Positions 18,791 through 28,061 of a stretch of 64,000 nt of DNA are shown here, piece by piece. The stretch spans positions 800,024-864,023 of the forward strand of contig NZ_QRDX01000001.1 of NCBI RefSeq assembly GCF_003386195.1, written 5' to 3'. A program made the translations under genes and the position numbers. How positions within the stretch are numbered: the stretch's first letter is position 1; the number at the start of each line of letters is the position of its first letter. The notes under the pieces were generated by a model that was given only the letters and a program-made list of their open reading frames with translations, was not told the origin of the DNA and ran no database searches. The DNA is from Seonamhaeicola aphaedonensis. Its GTDB lineage: Bacteria; Bacteroidota; Bacteroidia; Flavobacteriales; Flavobacteriaceae.

Positions 18791-18890
18791 GTGTTAGTGA
18801 TTGCAGTGGTTAGCTTTTGGCGAGGTGGGCATTGAGCCAAAACTATGAACGAAAAGCACGACTGCGCTAAGGCGCAAGAACACCCAGACA

Positions 18891-19634
18891 TTATTGAAAT
18901 TTAGCTTCTATGATTTGTAAAAAACGTTCCTCAAATTCTTCTTTTCCAAACCAGTCCTGATAGTCTGGCTTTACTATATCATTGATAAATTGATGGGCTT
19001 CGTGAAAAGTAGCTGTAGTATTTATTTGTGAAATTACGCGGTCATAATCTTCTGGCTTCCCATCAAACAAATGCTTTATAAAAGCCAGCTTATCATTCAA
19101 TCCAATGTTAAGTCCACCACCTTTGAGCTTGTCATTCAATGTTTTTTTTGCACTGTTTTCACGATCATTTATCTTAGACACAGGTTCAAAAACAGGCATT
19201 TCTTCAAAACCAGCGGTGATTTCGTCTAAATCATGTTTCTTGCTAATTCTTTCTGACATGGACTCTTCAAAAATGGCATCAACCTGCTCAGTTTCCTGAG
19301 GCATCTGTGCTACCATATCTTTTATGGTCTCCATGAGTGGCTCTGAAATGGCCTCTTTTTCATTATCATCTAGGTTGATATAAATTTTATCTTCAATCTC
19401 TATATTATCACTTATCTTATTGTTAAAAGCCGTATCTAACATTCCAAAAAAAGAAGAATCACTACCTATGGTTGGTATATCTTCATCAAAATTTTCATGA
19501 GCAAATTTTAAAACAGTAAGTTTCTCATACAGTGCCATAACCTCAGTATGCATTTTTATGATGTCTTCTTTTCCTTTTAGTTTAATAATTCTATGAGCAA
19601 TACTTACTAATTCTGATTCCAACTTCTTCTTCAT
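18891..19634 (-). CDS. Conserved hypothetical protein, helical
   Basis: 247 residues from ATG 19634, which gives a natural start (MKKKLESELVSIAHRII); the longer frame to 19697 adds a basic stretch without support. The N-terminus and C-terminus are predicted helical, linked by an acidic low-complexity middle (about residues 55-165). The C-terminal 70 residues (NDKLAFIKHLFDGKPEDYDRV, then EAHQFINDIVKPDYQDW) look like a compact conserved domain. I recognise no named family. It lies divergent from tdk, with 110 bases between its ATG and that of tdk. Confidence 0.7.
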   Translation of the reverse strand: MKKKLESELVSIAHRIIKLKGKEDIIKMHTEVMALYEKLTVLKFAHENFDEDIPTIGSDSSFFGMLDTAFNNKISDNIEIEDKIYINLDDNEKEAISEPLMETIKDMVAQMPQETEQVDAIFEESMSERISKKHDLDEITAGFEEMPVFEPVSKINDRENSAKKTLNDKLKGGGLNIGLNDKLAFIKHLFDGKPEDYDRVISQINTTATFHEAHQFINDIVKPDYQDWFGKEEFEERFLQIIEAKFQ

Positions 19635-19744
19635 CAATTCAAAATTTTTAAAATTTAATCTACTTTTGGCTTTTGATTTTAAAAAAAATAGAGCCACCTT
19701 TATACAAACGAAAAATTGCTTGTTATTAGTGTTAAAATTACGAA

Positions 19745-20392
19745 ATGTTTCTTGAAAATACGGTAAATCATAAAGAACAATTTGGCTGGATTGAGGTTAT
19801 TTGCGGATCGATGTTTTCTGGTAAAACCGAAGAATTGATTCGTAGGCTTAAACGCGCCCAATTTGCAAGACAAAAAGTTGAGATTTTTAAGCCGGCCATT
19901 GATGTGCGTTATGATGAAGACATGGTAGTTTCTCATGACGAGAATCAAATACGCTCCACACCAGTGCCAGCAGCAGCAAATATTCCTATTTTAGCCGATG
20001 GTTGTGACGTTGTGGGTATTGATGAAGCTCAATTTTTTGACGATGAAATTGTGAGAGTTTGCAATGATTTAGCCAATAAGGGTGTTAGAGTTATTGTTGC
20101 CGGTTTAGACATGGATTTTAAGGGCAATCCTTTTGGCCCTATGCCTAACCTCATGGCAACGGCAGAATATGTTACAAAGGTGCATGCCGTTTGTACCAGA
20201 ACTGGAAATTTAGCTCAATATAGCTACCGTAAAGCGCAAAACGACAACTTAGTTATGCTTGGAGAAATTGATGAATACGAACCTTTAAGCAGAGCAGCTT
20301 TTTACAAAGCTATGATGCGAGACAAAGTAAGAAATATGAAAGTGAACGACGCTGAAGAAGTGATAGCAAAATCAAAAAACTCCAATGCTTAA
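19745..20392 (+). CDS. tdk: Thymidine kinase
   Basis: Type II thymidine kinase that salvages thymidine to dTMP. 215 residues. The P-loop GSMFSGKT is at 21-28, and the Walker B-like DEAQFFDDE is near residue 95. The lasso-domain CxxC zinc pairs of many family members are largely missing (only AVCTRTG is visible), as seen in some Bacteroidota. The alr start codon lies inside its last codons (8-base overlap), indicating coupled translation. Confidence 0.92.
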   Translation: MFLENTVNHKEQFGWIEVICGSMFSGKTEELIRRLKRAQFARQKVEIFKPAIDVRYDEDMVVSHDENQIRSTPVPAAANIPILADGCDVVGIDEAQFFDDEIVRVCNDLANKGVRVIVAGLDMDFKGNPFGPMPNLMATAEYVTKVHAVCTRTGNLAQYSYRKAQNDNLVMLGEIDEYEPLSRAAFYKAMMRDKVRNMKVNDAEEVIAKSKNSNA

Positions 20393-21491
20393 AGCGCAAG
20401 AAACTGTACTTGAGATAGATTTAAACGCGCTTAAACACAATTTTAAGCATTTAAAATCAAAACTAAATAATAACACCAAATTTCTAGCCGTTGTTAAGGC
20501 TTTTGGATATGGTAGTGACGCTATCGAAATTGCCAAGTACCTACAAAATTTAAATGTTGATTATTTTGCAGTTGCTTATGCCAATGAAGGAGTAGATTTA
20601 CGTAAAGCAGGCATTTCTAAGCCCATTTTAGTGTTGCATCCCTTAACTTCAAACTTCAAAGCTATTATAGAATATTGCTTAGAGCCAAGTCTATATAACA
20701 TTAAAGTATTAAATGAATTTATTGAAGTTGCCGCAAAAGAAAACCAAACAAACTATCCGGTTCATATAAAATTTAATACGGGTTTAAATAGGCTGGGGTT
20801 TAATAAAAATGATTTAGACCAAATAGTTACCAAATTAAAAAATACTTCATCGGTAAAAGTAAAATCCATTTTTTCTCACTTAGCCGCCAGCGAAGATTTA
20901 GATGAAAAAGCATTTACCTTGAACCAAATTGAAACGTTTAAAACTATTGCACAAAATTTTATTGAAGCTATTGGTTATAAACCAATACTTCACACTTGTA
21001 ATACCTCTGGGATTTTAAACTACCCCGAGGCACATTTTGATATGGTTAGATCTGGGATTGGACTTTATGGCTTTGGAAATTCTGAAAAAGAGAACAAGAA
21101 TTTAAAACCCATTGCTAGTTTAAAAACCGTTATTTCTCAAATTCACAAAATTGATAGAGGAGAATCGGTTGGTTATAACAGGGCTTATAAAAGTGCTGGT
21201 TTTGTAAAAACGGCTACCTTACCCATTGGTCATGCTGATGGTATTGGAAGACAATACGGCAATGAAAAGGGTTATGTCATTATTAACGGAAAACAAGCCC
21301 CCATAATAGGTAATGTGTGTATGGACATGATTATGGTAAACGTAACCGATATTGATTGTAAAGAGGGTGATGAAGTTATTGTTTTTGATACAATATCAAC
21401 AGCTGAAAATTTAGCCCAAACAGCTGGTACTATTTCATATGAACTCATTACAAGCATTTCACAACGAGTTAAACGTATTTTTTTACGTTAG
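20385..21491 (+). CDS. alr: Alanine racemase
   Basis: Pyridoxal phosphate enzyme producing D-alanine for peptidoglycan. 368 residues. The PLP lysine is K38 in AVVKAFGYGSD, and the C-terminal beta-domain contains GESVGYNRAYK and NVCMDMIMVNVTD. The canonical AVVKANAYG is replaced by AVVKAFGYG, a variant common in Flavobacteria. It overlaps tdk by 8 bases. Confidence 0.93.
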   Translation: MLKAQETVLEIDLNALKHNFKHLKSKLNNNTKFLAVVKAFGYGSDAIEIAKYLQNLNVDYFAVAYANEGVDLRKAGISKPILVLHPLTSNFKAIIEYCLEPSLYNIKVLNEFIEVAAKENQTNYPVHIKFNTGLNRLGFNKNDLDQIVTKLKNTSSVKVKSIFSHLAASEDLDEKAFTLNQIETFKTIAQNFIEAIGYKPILHTCNTSGILNYPEAHFDMVRSGIGLYGFGNSEKENKNLKPIASLKTVISQIHKIDRGESVGYNRAYKSAGFVKTATLPIGHADGIGRQYGNEKGYVIINGKQAPIIGNVCMDMIMVNVTDIDCKEGDEVIVFDTISTAENLAQTAGTISYELITSISQRVKRIFLR

Positions 21492-21555
21492 AAATCGAAA
21501 TACAAAGTGACTTTTTCTTATTTTAGTATTTCACTAACTATAATAATTTAAAATT

Positions 21556-21963
21556 ATGCTTAAAGAGTTTAAAGAATTTGCAATGAAGGGAAACCTTGTA
21601 GACATTGCAGTTGGTTTTGTTATGGGTGCTGCTTTTAAACAAGTAGTAACATCATTTACTGGAGGTATTGTATCTCCTTTAATTGGATTAATTTTCAAAG
21701 CAGATTTCAAAGATTTAAAATTAGAATTAAAAGAAGCAATTACCGATGCAGCGGGTGAAGTTACAACGCAGGCTGTATATCTAGAATACGGTACGTTCTT
21801 GACTCATGTTATAGATTTTATCATTGTGGCTTTTGTAATGTTTATGATGATTAAAGGCATCAATAAAATGAAAAAGAAAGAAGAGCCGGCTCCAGAACCA
21901 GCGCCTGCAGGACCTAGTCAAGAAGAATTACTTGCTGAGATTCGAGATTTACTTAAAAAATAA
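21556..21963 (+). CDS. mscL: Large-conductance mechanosensitive channel
   Basis: 135 residues, normal MscL length. An N-terminal amphipathic helix and first membrane segment (FKEFAMKGNLVDIAVGFVMG) form the pore-lining region. A periplasmic loop and a second segment (FLTHVIDFIIVAFVMFMMIKG) follow, then the charged cytoplasmic bundle. It releases osmolytes on hypo-osmotic shock. It follows alr after 64 bases and has a terminator at 22002-22040. Confidence 0.95.
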   Translation: MLKEFKEFAMKGNLVDIAVGFVMGAAFKQVVTSFTGGIVSPLIGLIFKADFKDLKLELKEAITDAAGEVTTQAVYLEYGTFLTHVIDFIIVAFVMFMMIKGINKMKKKEEPAPEPAPAGPSQEELLAEIRDLLKK

Positions 21964-22001
21964 CTAATTGTTAAATAAATAACACACTGTTATTTGTTGT
22001 T

Positions 22002-22040
22002 AAAAAGACCTTGTTTTAAAAAATTCAAGGTCTTTTTTTT
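22002..22040 (+). terminator. Rho-independent terminator after mscL
   Basis: The arms AAAAGACCTTG and CAAGGTCTTTT form an 11-base stem with a 12-base loop, followed by an eight-T tract. Clear plus-strand terminator 38 bases after the mscL stop. Confidence 0.85.
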
Positions 22041-22063
22041 AGTTTAAAACAACAATTAATACT

Positions 22064-22071
22064 TAGTTTTG
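22064..22071 (+). promoter_or_regulatory. Candidate -7 box for asd
   Basis: TAGTTTTG matches TAnnTTTG and lies 26 bases upstream of the asd ATG, just after the mscL terminator. The -33 region is only TTT, so the match is partial. Confidence 0.4.
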
Positions 22072-22097
22072 CGCCATAATTTTTAAAACAGATAGAA

Positions 22098-23087
22098 ATG
22101 AAAGTAGCTGTAGTTGGAGCCACTGGAATGGTAGGCGAAGTCATGCTAAAAGTTCTTGCAGAACGTAATTTTCCAATCACTGAATTAATTCCTGTTGCCT
22201 CAGAACGCTCTGTGGGTAAAACTATTACATACAAAGGAAATGATTACACCGTTGTTGGTTTAGAAACAGCCGTTTCTATGAAACCAGACATTGCCTTGTT
22301 TTCAGCAGGAGGTGATACATCATTAGAATGGGCACCTAAATTTGCTGAAGCTGGTACTACAGTGGTTGATAACTCATCGGCTTGGAGAATGGACCCTTCT
22401 AAAAAATTAGTTGTTCCTGAAATCAACGCTAATGTCCTAACTAAAGAAGATAAAATTATTGCCAATCCAAACTGTTCAACTATTCAATTGGTAATGGCTT
22501 TAAATCCGCTTCATAAAAAATACAACATGAAACGTGTTGTAGTTTCTACTTATCAATCCGTATCAGGTACTGGTGTTAAGGCGGTTCGTCAATTAGAAAA
22601 CGAAATCGCTGGTATTGAAGGCGAAATGGCCTATCCTTACCCTATTGGTAGAAATGCATTGCCACATTGCGACGTGTTTTTAGAAAATGGTTATACCAAA
22701 GAAGAAATGAAATTAGCCAGAGAACCTCAAAAAATTATGGACGATAGAACATTCTCTGTATCAGCAACAGCTGTGAGGATTCCAACCGCTGGTGGGCATT
22801 CAGAGTCTGTAAACGTTGAGTTTGAAAATGATTTTGACTTGGCTGAGGTACGTGAACTATTAAGTGCAACACCTGGTATTGTAGTACAAGACGATTTGGC
22901 AAATAACTCCTATCCTATGCCAATTTACGCACATGATAAAGATGACGTTTTTGTTGGACGTATTCGTAGAGACGAATCCCAAGCTAATACCTTAAACATG
23001 TGGATTGTTGCAGACAACTTACGTAAAGGAGCTGCTACCAATACCATTCAAATAGCTGAGTACTTGGTTGAAAACAATTTAGTTTAA
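22098..23087 (+). CDS. asd: Aspartate-semialdehyde dehydrogenase
   Basis: Converts aspartyl phosphate to aspartate semialdehyde with NADPH. 329 residues. The nucleotide motif VVGATGMVGEVML is at 5-17, the nucleophile C126 is in NPNCSTIQ, and an active-site basic region reads RIPTAGGHSES. It is independent of the aspartate kinase gene at 10.7 kb, with its own promoter box and terminator. Confidence 0.95.
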   Translation: MKVAVVGATGMVGEVMLKVLAERNFPITELIPVASERSVGKTITYKGNDYTVVGLETAVSMKPDIALFSAGGDTSLEWAPKFAEAGTTVVDNSSAWRMDPSKKLVVPEINANVLTKEDKIIANPNCSTIQLVMALNPLHKKYNMKRVVVSTYQSVSGTGVKAVRQLENEIAGIEGEMAYPYPIGRNALPHCDVFLENGYTKEEMKLAREPQKIMDDRTFSVSATAVRIPTAGGHSESVNVEFENDFDLAEVRELLSATPGIVVQDDLANNSYPMPIYAHDKDDVFVGRIRRDESQANTLNMWIVADNLRKGAATNTIQIAEYLVENNLV

Positions 23088-23109
23088 ACACTTTTCATTA
23101 AAAGATTGT

Positions 23110-23147
23110 TAAAGGCTCCTGTTGACCGCAGGGGCCTTTTTATTTTT
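23110..23147 (+). terminator. Rho-independent terminator after asd
   Basis: The arms AAAGGCTCCTG and CAGGGGCCTTT pair with one G-T wobble around a 7-base loop, followed by a T-rich tract. Any start upstream of 23160 for the next gene would be encoded inside this hairpin, which supports the later start. Confidence 0.8.
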
Positions 23148-23159
23148 GTAAAAAAACTA

Positions 23160-25316
23160 ATGAAAATTGTTATACTTGCTATATTGTCAATTTTTATGAT
23201 TCTGGCTTGCGAAAATGACCCATCAAACAAAAACAATTTTGAAGTGACTTATCCTAAAACTAACACTGTTGATACTGTAGACACCTATTTTGGAGTTGAA
23301 GTAAAAGACCCATATCGTTGGCTTGAAAATGATATGAGTGAGGAAACCGCTAAATGGATTGAATCTCAAAATTTAGTTACCCATAACTATTTAAATAAAA
23401 TTCCATTTAAAAATGACCTTAAAGAAAGGCTTTCTAAACTTTGGAATTATGAAAAAGTAAGCGCTCCATTTAAAGAAGGAAATAATACTTACTATTACAA
23501 AAATAATGGTTTACAAAACCATTATGTACTCTACAGAAAAAAAGAAAATGGAGAGGAAGACGTATTTTTAGATCCAAATTCTTTTTCCAAGGATGGCTCA
23601 ACTTCTTTGGATGCCGTTAGTTTCTCTAAAAATGGAAGTCTACTTGCATATTCTATATCTGAAGATGGAAGTGATTGGAGGAAAATTATCGTCATGGATA
23701 CGGAAACCAAAGAGCATGTTGGAGATACAATTTTTGACGTTAAATTCACTCAAATTTCATGGTATAAAAATGAAGGATTTTACTATTCAAGTTATGATAA
23801 ACCTAAAGGCAGTGAATTGTCTACTAAAACAGATCAGCATAAAGTCTACTATCATAAACTAGGAACGCCCCAAAAAGAAGATAAATTAGTTTTTGGTGGA
23901 ACGCCAGAGGAGAAACACCGTTATATTTATGCTGGTGTAACCCAAGACGACAACTATTTAATTATTTCACCCAGAATTTCTACTACAGGAAACAAGCTTT
24001 ATATAAAAGACCTATCCAAAAAGGACAGTTCTTGGATAACTATTTTAGATCATAATGAAAGTAATACTGCTGTTTTAGACAATGATGGAAGCACACTCTA
24101 TTTAGTTACTAATTTAGATGCTCCCAACAAGCGCATTGTTAAGGTTTATGTTTCTAATCCAACACCTGAAAATTGGGTAGATATAATCCCAGAAACCAAC
24201 TTTGTTCTTCAACCTTCATCTTCTGGTAAATATATTATTGCGAAATATATGGTTGATGCTATTTCTAAAGTAATGCAATACGATTACAACGGTAATTTAA
24301 TAAGAGACATTAAACTTCCTGGTGTTGGAAATACGAATGGATTTGGCAGTAAAAAAGAAGAAACCGTTGATTACTTTAGTTTTACAAACTATGTCACACC
24401 TTCAAGTATTTACAAACTTAACTTAGAAACTGGTAAAACCGAATTATACTGGAAACCTTCTATAGAGTTTAATAGTAATGCCTACGAAAGCAATCAAGTT
24501 TTTTACCTCTCTAAAGACGGCACTAAAATCCCCATGATTATTACGCACAAAAAAGGCTTAGAGCTCAATGGTAAAAACCCAACCATACTTTATGGCTATG
24601 GAGGTTTTAATATTAGTTTAAATCCTACATTTAGTATTGGAATGGCTGTTTGGATGGAACAAGGTGGTGTATATGCGGTTCCTAATATTCGTGGTGGTGG
24701 AGAATACGGTAAAAAGTGGCACGATGCTGGTATTAAAACTAAAAAACAAAATGTATTTGATGATTTTATTGCTGCAGCAGAATATTTGTTTAAAAATCAA
24801 TATACCTCTTCAGAATATTTAGCTATTCGTGGTGGTTCTAACGGAGGTCTTTTGGTAGGTGCCGTTATGACACAAAAGCCTGATTTAGCAAAAGTAGTAT
24901 TACCAGCTGTAGGTGTACTAGATATGTTACGCTACCACACGTTTACTGCTGGGGCAGGTTGGGCCTATGATTATGGAACCGCTGAAGACAGCAAGGAAAT
25001 GTTTGAATACCTAAAAGGTTATTCCCCCTTACACAATATAAAAGAGGGTACTGAATATCCAGCAACCTTAGTAACTACTGGTGATCATGATGACCGTGTG
25101 GTACCCGCGCACAGTTTTAAATTTGCTGCTGAATTACAAAGTAAACAAGCTGGGAATAACCCAACATTAATAAGAATTGAAACCGACGCTGGTCATGGTG
25201 CAGGAACTCCTGTAAGCAAAATCATTGAACAATATGCCGATATTTTTAGTTTCGCCTTATTCAATATGGGCTATGATGTGCTACCGTATAAAAAAAAGAA
25301 AAAGGATAACCGCTAA
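23160..25316 (+). CDS. Prolyl oligopeptidase family serine peptidase (lipoprotein)
   Basis: 718 residues from ATG 23160, which begins a lipoprotein signal (IFMILAC, Cys17). The start at 23106 falls inside the asd terminator. An N-terminal seven-bladed propeller (DPYRWLEND at the entry) precedes the alpha/beta hydrolase domain. That domain carries nucleophile Ser in GGSNGGLLVGA, Asp in GDHDDRVVPAHS and His in TDAGHGAG. It cleaves short proline-containing peptides in the periplasm or at the outer membrane. Single gene with terminators on both sides. Confidence 0.92.
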   Translation: MKIVILAILSIFMILACENDPSNKNNFEVTYPKTNTVDTVDTYFGVEVKDPYRWLENDMSEETAKWIESQNLVTHNYLNKIPFKNDLKERLSKLWNYEKVSAPFKEGNNTYYYKNNGLQNHYVLYRKKENGEEDVFLDPNSFSKDGSTSLDAVSFSKNGSLLAYSISEDGSDWRKIIVMDTETKEHVGDTIFDVKFTQISWYKNEGFYYSSYDKPKGSELSTKTDQHKVYYHKLGTPQKEDKLVFGGTPEEKHRYIYAGVTQDDNYLIISPRISTTGNKLYIKDLSKKDSSWITILDHNESNTAVLDNDGSTLYLVTNLDAPNKRIVKVYVSNPTPENWVDIIPETNFVLQPSSSGKYIIAKYMVDAISKVMQYDYNGNLIRDIKLPGVGNTNGFGSKKEETVDYFSFTNYVTPSSIYKLNLETGKTELYWKPSIEFNSNAYESNQVFYLSKDGTKIPMIITHKKGLELNGKNPTILYGYGGFNISLNPTFSIGMAVWMEQGGVYAVPNIRGGGEYGKKWHDAGIKTKKQNVFDDFIAAAEYLFKNQYTSSEYLAIRGGSNGGLLVGAVMTQKPDLAKVVLPAVGVLDMLRYHTFTAGAGWAYDYGTAEDSKEMFEYLKGYSPLHNIKEGTEYPATLVTTGDHDDRVVPAHSFKFAAELQSKQAGNNPTLIRIETDAGHGAGTPVSKIIEQYADIFSFALFNMGYDVLPYKKKKKDNR

Positions 25317-25329
25317 TCATTGAAAAATT

Positions 25330-25360
25330 AAATCTGCTTAAGTTTTGTGCAGATTTTTTT
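25330..25360 (+). terminator. Rho-independent terminator after the prolyl oligopeptidase
   Basis: The arms AAATCTGC and GCAGATTT surround an 11-base loop and run into seven Ts. It ends 19 bases before the ATG chosen for the next gene. Confidence 0.75.
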
Positions 25361-25379
25361 ATACTATTTTTACAACTTT

Positions 25380-26294
25380 ATGCTTCAAGTAAAAAACATA
25401 TCGTTTGGTTACAACAAAGAAAAAGTTCTAAAGAATATAGACTTTACAGTCAATAAAGGTGAACATTTATCTATTATTGGCGAAAGTGGTTCTGGTAAAA
25501 GTACCTTGTTAAAACTACTCTACGGAGAATTTGATTTAAACGAGGGCGAAATATTTTGGAACAAAACTAAAATTCTTGGTCCTGCATTCAATTTGATTGT
25601 TGGTTATGATTTTATGAAATACGTCTCTCAGGAGTTTGATTTAATGCCATTCACCACTGTAGCCGAAAATATTGGCGAATTTTTATCAAATTTCTATCCC
25701 GAGGAAAAACAAAAACGAGTTGAAGAATTATTGGAAGTTGTTGAATTATCAGCTTTAGCAAATACCAAAGTAAAACTTTTAAGCGGCGGACAAAAACAAC
25801 GGGTAGCGCTAGCAAGAGCTATTGCAAAACAACCTGAAATTATTTTGCTTGATGAGCCTTTTAGTCATATCGATAACTTTAAAAAGCAATCTTTAAGACG
25901 AAGTTTATTTAAGTATCTAAAGAATAAAAATATCACCTGTATTGTTGCTACTCACGATAAAAATGATGTTATTTCATATTCAGATAACATGATTGTTTTA
26001 GACAACAATAAAATCATGGACAGAGGTACTCCACAAGACCTTTTCAATAACCCTAAAACACCATTAATTGCATCATTCTTTGGTGAATTCAGTGTTATTG
26101 AACCTTACGGCATCGTTTACGCTCATCAAATAAAAATGGTTGAAAAATCTAATTTAAAAGCCGTGGTTAAACAATCTTATTATAACGGCATCCACTATTT
26201 AATTGAAGCTAATTTAGATGGACAAAACCTGTTATTCGAACATTATAAAGAACTTAAAAAAGGTCTGGAAGTATCTTTAAAAATTTATAACTAG
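25380..26294 (+). CDS. Orphan ABC transporter ATP-binding protein
   Basis: 304 residues from ATG 25380; the frame to 25347 starts inside a terminator. Walker A is GESGSGKST (34-42), the signature is LLSGGQKQRVALARA, Walker B is IILLDEPF, and the switch histidine is in VATHD. A C-terminal TOBE-like segment (about 225-304) suggests a MalK/PotA-like importer ATPase. No permease or binding protein is adjacent, so its partner is encoded elsewhere. Its stop abuts the stop of the convergent GreA-like gene. Confidence 0.88.
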   Translation: MLQVKNISFGYNKEKVLKNIDFTVNKGEHLSIIGESGSGKSTLLKLLYGEFDLNEGEIFWNKTKILGPAFNLIVGYDFMKYVSQEFDLMPFTTVAENIGEFLSNFYPEEKQKRVEELLEVVELSALANTKVKLLSGGQKQRVALARAIAKQPEIILLDEPFSHIDNFKKQSLRRSLFKYLKNKNITCIVATHDKNDVISYSDNMIVLDNNKIMDRGTPQDLFNNPKTPLIASFFGEFSVIEPYGIVYAHQIKMVEKSNLKAVVKQSYYNGIHYLIEANLDGQNLLFEHYKELKKGLEVSLKIYN

Positions 26295-26744
26295 TTACTC
26301 TATTTTCTCGATTATAAATTCCTGATTTCTAAACTTTATTGAATCTCCAACTGTTTTACCTAGTAATAATTGCCCTATTGGTGTATGAACAGAAATCGCA
26401 AAAAATGGTTTTTCTTCTACCTTTAATTCACCAGCACTAATGGTAATAAAATAATTTGATTTAGACGTATAAACTACACTACCTAAGCCAATACTCTTTT
26501 GCGAAGATTCAATATTTATTCTATTTAATATATGTTTAATTTTTTCAGTTTCGGATAATTGCTTTCCAGCTTTTTCTCGTTCCAATTGCAACATAGCCCG
26601 ACCCGTTTCATGTTTGTCTCCTGCACTACTTTTGGTTTCAGTGGTTAAGGAATTTTGAATTTCATCAATAGATTTTTGGATAGCTTTTAATCTTATTTCA
26701 ATAAATGCTTCGCATTGTTTATATAATTCTTCTTTAATATTCAT
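26295..26744 (-). CDS. GreA/GreB-type elongation factor domain protein
   Basis: 149 residues: an N-terminal coiled coil (about 1-80, with QLEREKAGKQLSETEKI) and a C-terminal FKBP-like GreA/GreB domain (GLGSVVYTSKSNYFITIS, FFAISVHTPIGQLLLGKTVGD). It probably binds the RNA polymerase secondary channel. The coiled-coil tip lacks an obvious paired acidic motif at the position used by GreA for RNA cleavage, so it may be a regulator and not a cleavage factor. Homologues are often mislabelled 3-oxoacyl-ACP synthase; no such domain is present. Confidence 0.8.
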   Translation of the reverse strand: MNIKEELYKQCEAFIEIRLKAIQKSIDEIQNSLTTETKSSAGDKHETGRAMLQLEREKAGKQLSETEKIKHILNRINIESSQKSIGLGSVVYTSKSNYFITISAGELKVEEKPFFAISVHTPIGQLLLGKTVGDSIKFRNQEFIIEKIE

Positions 26745-26783
26745 ATTAAAACTATGTAGATTCCTGCCTCTGGAGGAATGAAA

Positions 26784-27893
26784 TTAAATTAATTCTGCTA
26801 ATTCTTTTCCAATTAAACTGCCAATAGCTACGCCCATACCACCTAAACGAACACCACAATATACGTTGTTACTCAACTGTTTTACTATGGCTTCTTTTTT
26901 ATTACCAACCCCCATAATACCACTCCATCTATGGTCAATTTCAAAATTGATGTTTGGTAAAATAACTGCTTTTAAAAGGTTTTCTAAGGTTTCTTGAATG
27001 TGTTGTGTTTGACCAAATTCAGTTGTAGATTCTCCTTTAAAATCTAAATGTCTTCCTCCTCCTAGTAAGATTCTATTTTCAAAATTTCTAAAATAGTAGT
27101 ACCCTCTGTCTAAATGAAAGGTTCCTTTAATATGTAAATCTCTTATAGGTTTTGTTATTAAAACCTGAGCTCTTGAAGGTGTAACTTGTTCATTTAGTAT
27201 TTCAGATGCAAAACCATTGGTTGCTATAAATAATTTAGATGAGAAAAACTCAAACCGATTGGTTTGTAATTTGACTGAATAATTATCTTCTGAAAAAGAT
27301 TCAACCGAAATGCTATTAAGTATTTTGACACCTCTACTAAGTACTAAATTTAAAAGTGATACCATCATTTTACCAGTATCTATTTGTCCCTCAAAAGAAT
27401 TGAAAATATACTGCTCCTCAATAGTCTTAAAACCGAGCTTGCTAGTTTTTATTGTAAAAACATCCTCTTTGAAAATAGGCTTTAAAAGCTCATTGACATA
27501 TTTGACTTTAGACCGGCAAGTATCAAATAAACTATCATTTTTAAAAAATAATTCATAACCACCGTTTTGTTGATAGTCGATATTGGAGTCACTCAATGTA
27601 TCTCGTAATAGTTTCAAACCATCTAGACGCTTTTGCACAAGCTTAACAACCTCATCTTCAGAATGATTTTTTAAATCGTCTAGAATTTCACTAAGACTCC
27701 CAAAACAAGCAAATCCAGCATTTTTTGTACTAGCCCCTTGTGGTAATACCCCTTTTTCTAATATTAAAATATTTGATTTAGGAAATCTTTCCTTTAATTG
27801 TAAAGCACAACTAAGACCAACAATACCACTACCAACAATAGTATAGTCAATATTAGTTAACCAACTTTTTATTTCCCAATAGGATAAGTTCAT
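26784..27893 (-). CDS. FAD-dependent oxidoreductase (DadA/glycine oxidase-like)
   Basis: 369 residues of the DAO family. The FAD motif YTIVGSGIVGLSCALQL is near the N-terminus, NAGFACFGS contacts the flavin region, and the C-terminal FAD segment is YCGVRLGGMGVAIGSLIG. A middle section (YYYFRNFENRILLGGGRH) is typical of amine/amino acid oxidases. The substrate is probably an amino acid or N-methyl amine. It is encoded upstream of the GreA-like gene with a 39-base gap, possibly one transcript. Confidence 0.85.
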   Translation of the reverse strand: MNLSYWEIKSWLTNIDYTIVGSGIVGLSCALQLKERFPKSNILILEKGVLPQGASTKNAGFACFGSLSEILDDLKNHSEDEVVKLVQKRLDGLKLLRDTLSDSNIDYQQNGGYELFFKNDSLFDTCRSKVKYVNELLKPIFKEDVFTIKTSKLGFKTIEEQYIFNSFEGQIDTGKMMVSLLNLVLSRGVKILNSISVESFSEDNYSVKLQTNRFEFFSSKLFIATNGFASEILNEQVTPSRAQVLITKPIRDLHIKGTFHLDRGYYYFRNFENRILLGGGRHLDFKGESTTEFGQTQHIQETLENLLKAVILPNINFEIDHRWSGIMGVGNKKEAIVKQLSNNVYCGVRLGGMGVAIGSLIGKELAELI

Positions 27894-27964
27894 GATACTA
27901 AGTTAGTGCTTTTGCGTTAAGGATAGAAATGGCATGCTTTTGTGAGGTACAATTAAAAGATACA

Positions 27965-27988
27965 GCCCTTCCACTTCGCTCAGGATAA
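27965..27988. repeat. Diverged interspersed repeat fragment
   Basis: CCCTTCCACTTCGCTCAGGA resembles an intergenic repeat I associate with Bacteroidota genomes (CCTTCGACTTCGCTCAGG). Only one fragment is visible here, so it is identified by memory of the motif and not by a second copy. Confidence 0.25.
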
Positions 27989-28027
27989 ACTACTAACTCT
28001 AATTTTTATAATGCAAAGAAATACCAT

Positions 28028-28058
28028 AAAAAAACTCCGAAATTGCTTTCGGAGTTTT
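28028..28058 (-). terminator. Rho-independent terminator after accC
   Basis: AAAACTCCGAAA and TTTCGGAGTTTT form a perfect 12-base stem with a TTGC loop. On the minus strand it is followed by Ts and lies 4 bases beyond the accC stop. Confidence 0.88.
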
Positions 28059-28061
28059 AAT

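Noticed and set aside
26295..26744. 3-oxoacyl-ACP synthase annotation for this gene
   Set aside because: At 149 residues with coiled coil and GreA/GreB FKBP-like domain it has none of the ketosynthase catalytic motifs.
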